A stretch of DNA of 64,000 bases, taken from positions 9,262,100-9,326,099 of the forward strand of contig NC_061081.1 of the NCBI RefSeq assembly GCF_021917145.1, written 5' to 3'. This DNA is from Hypomesus transpacificus (lineage: Eukaryota > Chordata > Actinopteri > Osmeriformes > Osmeridae). Every line of letters starts with the position of its first letter. Position 1 is the first letter of the stretch. The position numbers and the translations under genes are program-made. This document shows, one piece after another, positions 48,901-60,300 of this stretch. The notes beneath the pieces were generated by a model, which did not search any database, was not told the DNA's origin, and saw only the letters and a list, made by a program, of their open reading frames with translations.

Positions 48901-51900
48901 CGTTGTGGAAAACAGCCAAATTGGTATAAAGTGCCCCATCCATCCTCATTCCACCTGCACGCAATCAGAATCATCTGCTCAGTATTTGACCTGCTCCATT
49001 TAACCAATCATCTAAATGTCTTCTTTCCATATTCCTGTCTTTGTCTCTAGGCACGTGGGTTGTCAAGGTGGAAGCTCTTGACCAGACCAACGAGGGCTCA
49101 AGGGTTGAATACAGCATTTTCAGCGGCAACAGAAACGGAGCATTTGTCATCAACAGACACACCGGTAAAAACATTGTGGACAGAAGCCAGATTCAACAAA
49201 ATGTCTCTATTTCTCTCTCATCTTGGACAACATATCTGTCTATCTGCTTTCCAAGCTAAACTCCAGTGCTCATTGCCATCAGCCAACATTCTTTTCTTAA
49301 TTGCTTGCAGGAACTCCAAAAAGTATTTCTTACTTGTCCGTAAAGAATTGTTCATGCCAGGAACACACAGAGCCTAGAAGGTCCCTTCATCCATCCATCC
49401 ATCTATCCAGACTGAAACCCCTAGCTTTTCAACCCCTTAGATCCTGTTTCAAAAATGTATTTTGTTCCTTCATTTCCAATTAGGGTGACTAGTCTTCCAT
49501 AATCCCTTTGGCCTGCACAAAATCTTTCTGGTCTCTCTCCTTTTCTTCCTCGCTCTCTACTCCCGGGTACTCATCTTTTCCACTTCTCTACCCTTTTTAT
49601 AATTGGACAATATTCCACACCAAATATAGCAGTCAGCAATTGTCGTATCATGATGATGCCTGGCATCATGCGATACACGGTCCAAGGTAAACAGTGTTTA
49701 CAGAGGCCAGCTCCAGACGGCTTTCAAGAGAGCCTGACTGCTGTGATGCTGAGATGTGGGCACAGCTGGTCCAACATTACAGTCCAGTGATTGTTCCAAT
49801 TTGTAGTTTTAAACGTTTATTTTACACAAACAGTCAGTGTCCTTAAATAATAGCATGAGATTGGTGGTGGAACAGTTTGAAGGAACCACGGCTGACAACA
49901 GCAACACAAAAAAAAGAATCAAGCTTCTCGTCTGCCTCCCTACCAGGTGACATATCGGTGAGTCAGCAGATCCTGGACTATGAGGAGAGCCGGCGAGCAG
50001 AGCTGGTGGTGCTGGGGGACAGCGGCCTGAGGACGGCCCACTGCAGAGTCACGGTCAACCTGCAGGACACCAACGACAACGCCCCGGCGTTTGAGCAGAG
50101 CTACTACCGAACGGCCGTCTGGGAGGGACAGGTCCACAACACCTACATCATGCAGGTCAGAGGTCACTCGCTGTCGGGGCGACCGGCTAGGCAACGGATG
50201 ACAAGTAGTTGTACTCGCTTTGATGCCTGTTGTCATTTTACACTCTGAGACAGCGAGAGTTCTCTTCAATAACATGGCAGCCTGGGGCCAGCAGAGCTAT
50301 TAGTATGTGACATGACTGTCACACTGGCACTAAGGTCTTTCTAATCACTTCCCCCCTCCAGGTGTTGGCATCTGACGCTGACAGCAGTACAAACAGCCAG
50401 GTGGAATACTCCATCCTGTCTGGGAACCACAACGACGCCTTCATCATTGACTCTGTGCGCGGCATCCTCGCCACCCATACTGTGTTGGACCGTGAGATCA
50501 CATCGTCCTACAAGTAGGAACACTTAACATACAGTCTTAAGAACAACGTATTTAAACTGGTCCTGTCCAGTTTACATGTGGTTGTTGTGGTATGTGGCAT
50601 GTATGAGTTACTTGTTGTCATGTTCTAATGAGTACCAGGTCATGTTGTTCTGAGTTCCATGTTGAGGACCATGTTGTCGTGTTCTTCCTCCATCTTGTTC
50701 CAGGCTGGTGCTGCAGGCCTCAGACAGGGGGAGCCCTGCGCTCACGGGCACCAGCATTGTGAGGGTACAGGTGGTGGACGTCAACGACAACAGTCCCGCC
50801 ATCCCCCCCATGCAGCCTGTGGTCATGGCTGAGAGTAAGACCTTTTCCTCCAGGCCCTGCATGTTTGTAGTTGAGCGGTTGCCCGACTTATGTTTTGTCA
50901 CAGATAATAATAATAAGGAGTCTATTTGGGAATCTTCTGGTTAATCTCCCTCACCAGCTGCTCTCATCTGTGGTACAATGTTTAAGGATGACTGTATGTT
51001 GACAGCATGCCCTTTTGTTCTTTGTACTAATTTTAAATATATATTTTTTACCATCTGTTGACATTTACATTTATTCATTTAGCAGACGCTTTTATCCAAA
51101 GCGAGAAGAGAGAGCTTTACAAAAGTGCTTATGTCACTGATCTTCACAACGAGCCCCAAACATTGCTGGCAGCCAAAACATGAAGCATACATTGTGTAAA
51201 TTTGTAAAAAAAATTGTATTTGGCAAATAAGTGCCAAAGGGAAGAACCATAAGAGCATATAGTTAAACAAGTTACAATTAAACAACATGAACCTCAAAAA
51301 GTGCAGGAGTGTACCTGTAGAAAAGTAATCAACAGTTAAATGTTTCACAGCAAGAACAAGAATTTAAATCCATTACAGCTAACCAACAAGAGCAGCAAGT
51401 CTCTCAATAAGAGTCATTATGATCCTGTAGGAAACTAGCATCAGGTCCAGTAAATCATTCCTAAATACCGTTGTACTGTTGAACTTTTCATCGTTATCCA
51501 TTTACACAATGTTTAATCTTTCAATCTTGATCTTCTTACTTTTGTTGTTCTTGTCCTCAGATCTTCCGGTTGGGTACATGGTGATGCAGGTGAGCGCCAA
51601 TGATGTAGACCTCAACTCCATCGTCACCTACAGCTTCTCGGACAACTCCACCACCAACGGCAGCTTCGCCATCGACCGCTACACGGGGGTCGTGACCCTG
51701 ACCCGCTCCCTGGACCATGAGGACCAGACGGAGCACACACTGAGGGTCTGGGCGTCGGACTCCCTCCACCAGACCACAGGAGAGGTCAAAGTTCAAGTGC
51801 TGGATGTCAATGACAATGCTCCCATCTTCTCTCAGGATTCCTACCAGGTAAGATTAACGTCAATGTTATCAATCATATGAATGATATCAATATATTCTTT

Positions 51901-54900
51901 GTCTCTCTGAAGATGTTGCTTTGCATTAAAAGTAGTAGTATTTATTAACAATGTTATGATATTTCTGTCTGCTCCTGCAGGTGGAGTTGCCTGAACTGGC
52001 CTCTGCCAGAACGTTGGTGCTGACTGTATCAGCCACAGACAGAGACTCTGGGCTCAATGGCAAGGTCACCTACAGGCTCCTGTCATCTCCTCTACAGGGA
52101 TTCTACATCCACGCAGACAACGGTTAGACACATTGAGGAGTTACGGACAGCATTATGAAATGTAGATTCATCACAATTCTGATTGGTCACAAAGTTTTCA
52201 CAAACAGAAATGCATTTTCAAAAGTTCAGTTCTCTTGTCCGTCTCAAGACAGAAATCAATACTTTTTTTTTTACAAATGTGTTTGCTTAAAGGTCTTGTC
52301 CTGAAGTGTGAAGCAGCACAGGCTCACTTAGAGGCAATAACCTATCACATATAACATTCAAGGCCAAGTCCAAATGTGTATAGCTACAACAAGTATAACA
52401 GCCGTAACTCCCTAGCAGTGCTATGAAATGGGATCCACTTAATTAACATGGACCAGTTTGTGAAAATGTAGCATTGACAGAGTTATCTCTGCATACTTTC
52501 CAGGGTTCAGAGTTCTTAAGACTGTCTGGCAGTCTGATTTTCATATTCATTTTTTATATTCCCCCATTTAAAATCAATTTCTCTGGCGTGGCTAAACTTA
52601 TTTTACAGTTTGGGCCAAGAGCTGGGCCCTTGTGCCAACAGAGAGTGTACTGTGCTCTGCAAGGCCCAGTGGGGTGATCCAGGATCCTCTCTCTCTCTCT
52701 CTGCCAGTAGCTCTCTGTCTCTCCATCGTTTATCTTTTTACAGGCTTGGATGTGTGAGGTGTGGAAGGGTGAGGGTAGGGGTGAGAGAGAGGGTAAGATG
52801 GAGTGGGACAGTTGGATGATGAGAGATCATAGATAGAGAGGTCTTCTAAGGAGCCACCTCTCTCTCTCTTGTCTACTCTTTGAAGAGCAGATTTACGTCC
52901 TCGCTCTGCATGATGATGAAGTGAAGATTAATAATAAAACCAGACTACAGTTGAGGCCCAAACCAATGCTTTTGGGAAAGCCCCCTCCGTTCTGTTTTTT
53001 TCTCACTCAGAAATGATTTGCAGCGTCTTGTTCGTGGGCCAGAGCTTAATATGTGAGAAATGTGTTTGCCATGTTTTGTGGTGAGGGTAACAAATGGGAA
53101 GTGAAATTTGGGTTTGTTTCAAGATTTGAATGAGCGGCAGCGTCTTAATCTCAACTGAAACCAGACATGTGATATTGGAGCTTACGTCTGTGCCTCCTAT
53201 CCCCAGTGCACATGGATCTATAACCAGAAACTGGTAAAACCAAAGACCCCACATTCGCTTGCAAATAACTTGGAGTCATTATAAAGCATTACTCAAGACA
53301 AGTGAAATATATATTTGTTCTGGTTCATAGTTGTATCATAAGCAAACATATTTTTGTAATAAACATTTTCAAAAGAATCTCGAACAACATGCCAATAAAG
53401 TTGCAGTCAGTGGAGAACACTCATATAACCATACAAGGCCTCATACTCAAACCCATCAGGAATTGAAGAATCCTACAACTGAGAACACTGTTTCCAGGTC
53501 TCGAGGTCACCATCTTCTTGGAGATTCTTCTTTAAAGGGGTATTCCGCTGAAAGTGTGTCTGTCCTAACTGTAGGAGAGGTGAAGAGTGGGTTATCGACA
53601 GTCAGATGATTATTTTTGTAGCTGGGACAGCAGTGGATCAGGAAGAGGCGCTCTTGAGCAATTTAATGAGACAGAGGTAACAAGTTTAATAGTTTGTGTA
53701 GATAATCAAGCATATTCAAGTAATAGTTAGGACTTTGTATTGTGGTCAATAGCCAGTAAAAAAAGTCACAGTAGTGTAGTGTAGATATGCATTTTGAATG
53801 ATCAATAAACACATTGAAGAATATTTTATTTCACACCCTATGCTAACTCTAAACATATCTCTCCTTCAGGGTCGGTGTTCACTAACAAACCAATGAAATA
53901 TGTCACCAACGGCGACACGATCCAGCTCCTGATTGAGGCAAGTGACGGAGGAGACCCCGTTCGTTCCACCGTCATCTCCATGGACATCCAGGTCCTGGAC
54001 ACCAACGACCACGCCCCACTCTTCACACAGGACGCCTACTCGACATTTGTCCCCGAGGACAGCCCTGTGGGCACCACACTGCTGACCCTCTCAGCAGAGG
54101 ATGCAGACCTGGCCCCCGAGAATACCCACCTGGAATATGTCATTACAGGCGGTAATGATGAGAGGAGGTTTTGTATGGAAGTCAGTGCCGTCCAGATGGA
54201 GAATCAGCAACGGACCATTGGGAGGTTGGTTCTTTGTGAACCGCTGGACCACGAGACCAAAGACAGCTATGCAGTGACCGTTTGCGTGTCTGACCACGGC
54301 ACACCACCGCTGAACAGCTCCGTCCTGGTCACCGTGAACGTGACGGACGTCAACGATAACGCTCCCGTGTTTGTACATGCGGATTACCACGCCCAGGTGA
54401 GTGAGAGCAGCCCTTCGGGGACACGATTGGTTCAGGTGGCCGCCCATGACGCTGACCAAGGAACCAATGGGGTGGTTCGTTATGATATCATCTCAGGGAA
54501 CAGTAAAGGTCACCTCAGACTCAACCCTCACACCGGTGTCCTTGAGGTCAGTCAGCCCCTTGACTACGAAGAAGACTCCAAATACACCCTGGCTGTCCAG
54601 GCTTCAGACGGTGGCCATTCCGGTAAACGCAAAGTTGCCTTCACAGTGGTCTTTGTCACGGTTCTGGACGAAAACGACAACTCTCCTTACTTTATGTTCC
54701 CCATGGTCAACTGCTCGGTGCTGGAGAACCTGCCAGCTTTCACCCCAGTTTGCTCCGTCCGTGCGATGGACAACGACGCAGGGCTCTACGGCATGATCAC
54801 GTACTCCATCCTCTCGTCCTGCTTCATGGACTACGGCAGCGGCAGCCCGGACAGGAAGGAGGCGTTCGCCATCGACATGCTCACTGGCGACATCCACACC

Positions 54901-56493
54901 AGACAGACTTTCGACTACGAGCGTGAGAGTGAGTACTGCTTTGTGGTTGAGGCCAGGGATAAGGGCGACAAGGTGGCCACGGTCCGAGTGCAGGTGGCTG
55001 TAAAGGGAATGGACGAGTTTAGCCCTGTCTTCACCCAGAGGCATTACCGCTTTGTCCTCCCGGGGAACACCAAACCAGGGCAGACGGTCGGCTACGTGAT
55101 GGCCATGGACCATGACGGAGGGCTGGACGGGCTGGTGGAGTACTCCCTGATTGACCCCTCGCCATTTTTTGCGATCAACAAAACAACTGGCGCCATTTTC
55201 ACGTCCGGGCCCGTCTATCGCAGGAGAGGCAGTCTGGCCGGAGAAGACTTGGTGGAGGTGCTGGTATCTGCAAGCAGCCCCAGACTGGACTCCAGGTCCA
55301 CCACCTCTCTGGTGTCCATCAACATCTCCAGCTCAGCTGAGGCTCAAACGGGAGTGCCACTAGATATCCAGACCATCAGTCTGACGGTGTCCCTGGCCAT
55401 GTTCCTCCTCATCCTCATCAGCTTTGTGGCCCTTGTACTCAGATACAAGACCAAAGATGCCGCCATCAAAAAAGCAGCGGCAATCGCAGCCAATCTGAAC
55501 AACGGCAGCGGAACATTTGGCAGGTCGGGGCGCCAGCCTCACAACGTCATTGGTCTGCACGAACTCAGACCAATGAACATGCGAGCGAAGAGGGAGGTGC
55601 CCAACTTGTACAGGAAGTCCAATTCGAGTGGTAGGGGTTCTGCCGAAGGTGAGACTGCCGAGGACCAAGAGATCAAGATGATCAACAACTATCTGTGCCA
55701 TAAACGGGCAGACTCTGTCCGGAGCGAGACCACGCTTATGGTCCCTGACCCAGCTGTGCCCAGAGACTCTGACCAGCTGTCCTGCCACTCCATAGATGTG
55801 GGCCCTTCGGTTTTGGTACAAGGCACAATGCCCGGCAGCATTACCATGGGCACGGCGAGCTCAGAAAGCCTCCACACTTTCAGAGAAGAGGGCGGGGGCG
55901 AGGGCATGCTCCCCAGAGTGCTCAGGGTGAAGGACATTGAGGAGGGCATGAGGACAAGAGGCTATGTGCAGCTCTCAAAGGGCCAAGTACCGGTGGACAG
56001 TTCCATGACCTCCCTGCTGTGTCCGGAGGAGCAGCTCAGAGGCAGCTACGGCTGGGACTACCTCTTGGACTGGGAACCGAGCTACGAGACAATGGCCTCA
56101 GTCTTCACTGACATTAGCCTCCTGCCCGATGAGGAGCTCCAGGGAGGCCACGAAGGCCTGGCAGCCGAGGTCCCCAGCTTCATGCACCCCCCACCTCTCC
56201 TCACAGGAGTGGCCCAGTCTGGCATCCGGGCGGTGCCCCCCAGGATGCCACAGCCGATGTCACGTGCCCACACGCTCACCAGGAGACCCTCGTACCCTAA
56301 ATATGCCTACTCCCCCCTGGCCAGGAACACAGGGCTCACTCCATCAGTGATGACGCCTAGTTTTTCCCCTTCCCTGTCGCTGCTCACCCTCAGGACCCCG
56401 AACGCCTCCCCGGTGGTCTCAGAGACGGGGCTGGGCAGCATCAGACTGGACTCCCTCACTGCCAGCCTCCTGGAAGCTGAAATTCAAGTGTAA
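30990..56493 (+). CDS. dchs2: Dachsous cadherin-related 2 (protocadherin-23), 20 coding exons, about 3287 aa
   Basis: Giant atypical cadherin, heterophilic partner of FAT cadherins in planar polarity. Exons: 30990-32738, 35386-35577, 35878-36109, 38120-38356, 39959-41017, 41203-41390, 41659-41758, 41897-42054, 42243-43089, 43273-43512, 46191-46325, 47653-47862, 48066-48923, 49051-49164, 49947-50155, 50362-50513, 50704-50834, 51561-51847, 51981-52122, 53870-56493. Every junction keeps frame. I count 27 cadherin repeats, the dachsous-type number, by their DxNDN-like linkers (HDVNDN, LDENDN, LDVNDN and so on). Several linkers are degenerate: NILSSAQAP, NIDRSAT, VNAAERQ, HLKGEEEG and KGMDEF. A transmembrane helix (55375-55440) and a cytoplasmic tail of about 350 residues follow. 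The start at 30990 gives a clean signal peptide (MYKRRKSRQN, then a hydrophobic core to SLAQ). An in-frame ATG at 30936 would add 18 residues. DCHS2 rather than DCHS1 is chosen from the plrg1/fgg/lrat neighbours. Confidence 0.95.
32979..32996. repeat. (AC)9 microsatellite in dchs2 intron 1
   Basis: Nine uninterrupted AC units; a shorter AC stretch lies just upstream. Confidence 0.9.
33884..33972. repeat. Two adjacent perfect tandem duplications in dchs2 intron 1
   Basis: A 22-base unit (CATTCCGTGACACACCTGCA plus AT) is repeated exactly at 33884-33905 and 33906-33927. Seventeen bases later a 14-base unit (AAACTAACAGTTAT) is repeated exactly at 33945-33958 and 33959-33972. Confidence 0.9.
37410..37735. 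repeat. Probable retroposon-derived A/T-rich region in dchs2 intron 3
   Basis: It opens with TTTCAAGTTTTTTATTGTCA and then GTGCACTGAAATTCTTGAGA, wording common in dispersed fish repeats. A/T-rich sequence follows, then an imperfect array of ACCTATACTAACCTAAGACA-type units, two of which (37678-37699, 37700-37721) are exact 22-base repeats. Family not assigned. Confidence 0.5.
45137..45158. repeat. (CA)11 microsatellite in dchs2 intron 10
   Basis: Uninterrupted CA repeat between GTG and TGCC. Confidence 0.9.
46861..46932. repeat. (CT)n pyrimidine tract in dchs2 intron 11
   Basis: CT-rich tract with two CCCACC interruptions. It is a simple repeat, too far from the acceptor at 47652 to serve as its polypyrimidine tract. 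Confidence 0.85.
51060..51315 (+). repeat. Dispersed fish repeat in dchs2 intron 17
   Basis: It begins ACATTTACATTTATTCATTT then AGCAGACGCTTTTATCCAAA. It closely parallels the copy in fgg intron 4 for about 250 bases, sharing for example GCAGCCAAAACATGAAGCAT and the AACAACATGAAC segment. Both copies are in plus orientation. Confidence 0.8.
55375..55440 (+). other. Transmembrane helix of Dchs2
   Basis: Encodes about 22 hydrophobic residues (ISLTVSLAMFLLILISFV, then ALVL), followed by the basic stop-transfer RYKTKD. It separates the 27-repeat ectodomain from the roughly 350-residue cytoplasmic tail in the same last exon. Confidence 0.9.
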
Positions 56494-57312
56494 ACTGTGT
56501 TTGTTTGTAAAAGGGGAAGGAGCTATTACCTGCCATGCACACAAAACATGCATTCAACAGCTAATTTTATTTGTGTAACATATTTGTTCCAGTCCATGGG
56601 AACTGTTGAGAAATATCTCCAGTGTCATGGCAGGTATTTTATCTTCTGGTAATGAAATTACATAATGTAGGGTCATATGTGTGAACTGCAGAATATTGGA
56701 AATAAATGTGGCATACACAACAGCCTTTATGTAAAAGATTAGATTATGGCACATTTCATAAATCACATTTTGTAATAAAACTAATATTTGGAAAAGCCTG
56801 AACTCTACTATTGCATAACTCTGAACTACAGCAGAGATTTCAGATAAACAGGATTGTATGCTCCCAAAATGAAACACATCGCTTTCGCAGTCCATTATAA
56901 CTTTGAAATGGGCAAAAACCCAGAGTACTATACATGAGTGAACCACAAGCACATACCCCTATAACAAGACCCATTTGAAAAGTGATTGTCAGCTGCCACA
57001 GCAAAAGTTTTTGAGTAAAGGGTACGTGAATGTGCTCTGGTTATGGACTACAGAAAGATATTTTTGGAAACAACACTTTATTGTACAGGATGTACGATTT
57101 CAAAGAAATTTATGTTTTTTTGAAATTATGTAAATATGGTTTGTAGTTAACACAAAAAAAATCATGAATGAAAACTGAATTATGTCAATATGTAATTGAA
57201 AACGGGACTATTTTTTCTTCTGAGTTTTAAAACCGTTCTGAGCATGTATTTGTGACTAAATATACGGTATCTGTGTTCTTTGGTACTTATTCCTTTTTAT
57301 GTGCTAAATAAA
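56494..57312 (+). other. dchs2 3' untranslated region
   Basis: A/T-rich sequence after the stop codon. AATAAA-type signals occur near 56700 and 56773, and a good one lies at 57307-57312. The last is the likeliest end. Confidence 0.5.
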
Positions 57313-57339
57313 TCACTAACAAATCACAACAGATATTGG

Positions 57340-60300
57340 ACTTTGTTTTTCCTACTAACAAAGTTACAACAGACGGTTCCTGTGAGAAGGAAAATTTACA
57401 TTTAAAGAAGGAAAATGTTGTAAATCACCACTTTTCTGAACCATATTGGTACCATATGTAGAACCACTCCATAAGCCTTTATTGTTGTTCTTCCCATGGA
57501 GGATCATGGCTGGTAAGAAACTGGAAGTCCTGCTCTTAAAAGAAAAGAACTGTGTTGGGATCCTGATAGAAGGAGTAACTTTGGTTCCATCTAGCATTCT
57601 TCTATCCCAAACCCATTTTCCATATGGCCACCCTGAGTGTTTCCTTGACCCAGCTTTGGAGAGAAAGCCTGACGTTAAACAATGGTTTTCATCAGTTCCT
57701 AATATGATCCAGACTTTACGTTTCAAATGGAGGATTATAACCACCATCCCCTGGCTAACAGAACAATGGCGTAAAGGGCAGAAGGTTGCGACGCTGGTTA
57801 AGCTGTCCTATATGCTGTCACCATTATTGTAGCTTTAGGTTGATGGACAATGTCTGACACCTAATCTGGTACCTAACACCATCCTTGTATTGTTTTGGTG
57901 GTCTTAAGATGTTGAACCTCACCTCTGTGAGGTAAGTGTCAGAGGGAAGACACAAAGAGCTGGCCTCTGTCTTTCCTGTAAGCTTCAGACCAAGGCAGGA
58001 TGAACAGTGTCCAAGTGAGCTTGGAGGACTGAACACTCTACTTGAGTTTCACACCGCATGCCTTGAGATCTCTCCTATTAATGGTCTGTTTCCTCACAGT
58101 TGTGAGGCGATGATGCGTCATGTTCTGAAAGAATGAAGGTCTTCACAGACTCGTCTTGTATTCTCTGTACGGTGTGAATCCCATCAGTGACTGTAAATCT
58201 TTTTTTTTTTTGCCCCAGTGGTTGGTATTGTATGTCTTTTTTTCTGGCAATACATGACAGACTGACTCATTACCCACACATTTGGCTTTGCTGTGGTGTT
58301 CAAATACCTTCAATATGAATGGGGTGTTAATGTTGAAAGTTGATCAACTTTTATGAGACATGGCATGGTGCCATGTCTCAAACTGTTCCTATCAAATTAA
58401 CCTTTTTAACATGTGCTCATTTTCAACTTTCAATTGGAACATTCTCTATAATAGCGTAGGCCGCGTGGGGCCTCCAAAACCACCAGTAAAGGACCATTAG
58501 AAAAGTAACAAAGCCAGACCTCCAAGTCCAGCATGTCTAGTCAACCTTCAGCCACGTCTCTCATACCGCTCGGCCATCCACCCATTCCTTTTAGTGTCTT
58601 ATGACTGATCTGAACACAGGATCCTGGTAGATCCAAAACCAATAAAGAATCACAGCCGATTTGACATGGCTCCGCTTCGAAGAAACCCCCCGATATCTTT
58701 AGGAACCTAAGCCCGGAGAGGTCTGAGTCCTTATCAGATAGATTCATTAAGCTAATAAACAGTCCTTAGCAAGCCATGCTTGGTTTGGTGTGTTCTGCAT
58801 TTTAGGGCACTGATAGGTGCGTTATTTATTGACTCAGTTCTAGGTCAGTGGGAGCCTGCCGGGTGGGTTTGGACTGGGTCGCTCCGTGTTTGTGATTTCA
58901 GCGGGTCCTTGGCCTCGGGATCTCCCGTGTCATGCGATTCTGCTCAAACAAGCAGCTGCGAGTCTCTGCACATAACTCAACAGTCAGGGGACCCAAAGGT
59001 TGAAATCAGAGGTGCCTCTGTGTGCGAGATCCACCATCGCTGTGTCAGTTTATCCGTCCGTCAGTCAACAGACAGTGTTTGGGACAGAGACTTGTGAGAA
59101 GGCCTGGGGACCCCTTGTCATTCTAAGATGTTGTTTAGGCTGCATTGACTTTCACCTGATAGAGCTGTTAATGTAGCAATATTATGGATAACAATTTACA
59201 AGAGGTATCAAGAGGATGAACTGGATAATGCCTTTGGATAATTCCATCGGCAGTAAGGTATACTGTGATTTGGCTTTCTCTGTCCAGGCCATAACCGAGC
59301 AGCCAGGCATATACATATCAGCAGAAATACATATTAGCTGTCTTGAATCCACGTTCTTCTTGGAGGATCTTAGAGAAAGGGAAAATGATTTATGAGCCTC
59401 CCTCCAAATGTGCCTTTTGTTAGGAACATTGTAAAACAAATGCCTTGCGTCAGACTCAACGCTCATGGTTATGCAGGTCTGATGTGCTCTTGGAACGGGA
59501 AGCATTGTGGGAAATTCAAGACAGCTGTGTACTCCAACCTCGCTTCGATGTTAGACTGTCCCCTAACGCTATATATTGAAATATGCATTGGCTCTCAAAC
59601 AAATCCTGGGTTGTGGTCTTGCTCTCTCTGTCACTACTCTGTAATGTCTCATGGTTCAGCAGCTGAGTCATATGCTGTAAAGGCTTCAATTGTGTTTACT
59701 TGGCCAACCAATGGAGATGGGAGGTGAACGGGTGGACAGTCAAGGTGAAAAGTCTTTCATAATCATTTTGGTACTGGAACTTTTTTGAAACCAGTGTTGA
59801 AATATGTTATGCTATGCTGCATCTTATTACTATAAAACAGCAACTGGTGCATCATATTTGACAAGAAGGGCTGTATTACATTTACATGTATTAGTTTAGC
59901 TGATGCTTTTCACCAAAGAGACAGTGCATGAAGTACAGCAGATAATCAAGGATCATGTGTGAAGTTCTAACAGTACTTTGGAGATTAGTACCTAAGTATA
60001 CTGTATTTTTCTCCTTTCGATCATGCATCTTTATGTCTTTAACAGTTGATTGCCCTCACCTTAAAGACCCTTTATTCTATTTTTGGACATAACAGCTGTA
60101 GTGTGTGAGTAATTTGTCATTGTTCAACTGAAACGATAACTGCAGACAGATGTAGCATAGGAGACACAAAAGAACAGCATACTGTACCTTCTCGGGTTGT
60201 TTTTTGAAAAAGAAATGCAAAAAACTTTGCAGTTTAAAATATCCTTTGCCTTGCATGTCTCCCAAAATACAAACACACATTGTCAGACTGCCAGTTTTTA

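Noticed and set aside
48062-48964. 300-codon open frame on the minus strand
   Set aside because: It is antisense to dchs2 exon 13. GC-rich cadherin coding sequence commonly leaves long antisense frames open, and the sense frame has clear cadherin motifs.
54604-55113. 169-codon minus-strand frame
   Set aside because: It is a shadow of the last dchs2 exon, with no family resemblance.
57364-57832. Overlapping 127- and 128-codon reading frames on both strands
   Set aside because: Neither has recognisable domains or splice context. The sequence contains GGTTCCAT/GAACCA-like wording typical of dispersed fish repeats, so a chance frame is likelier than a gene.
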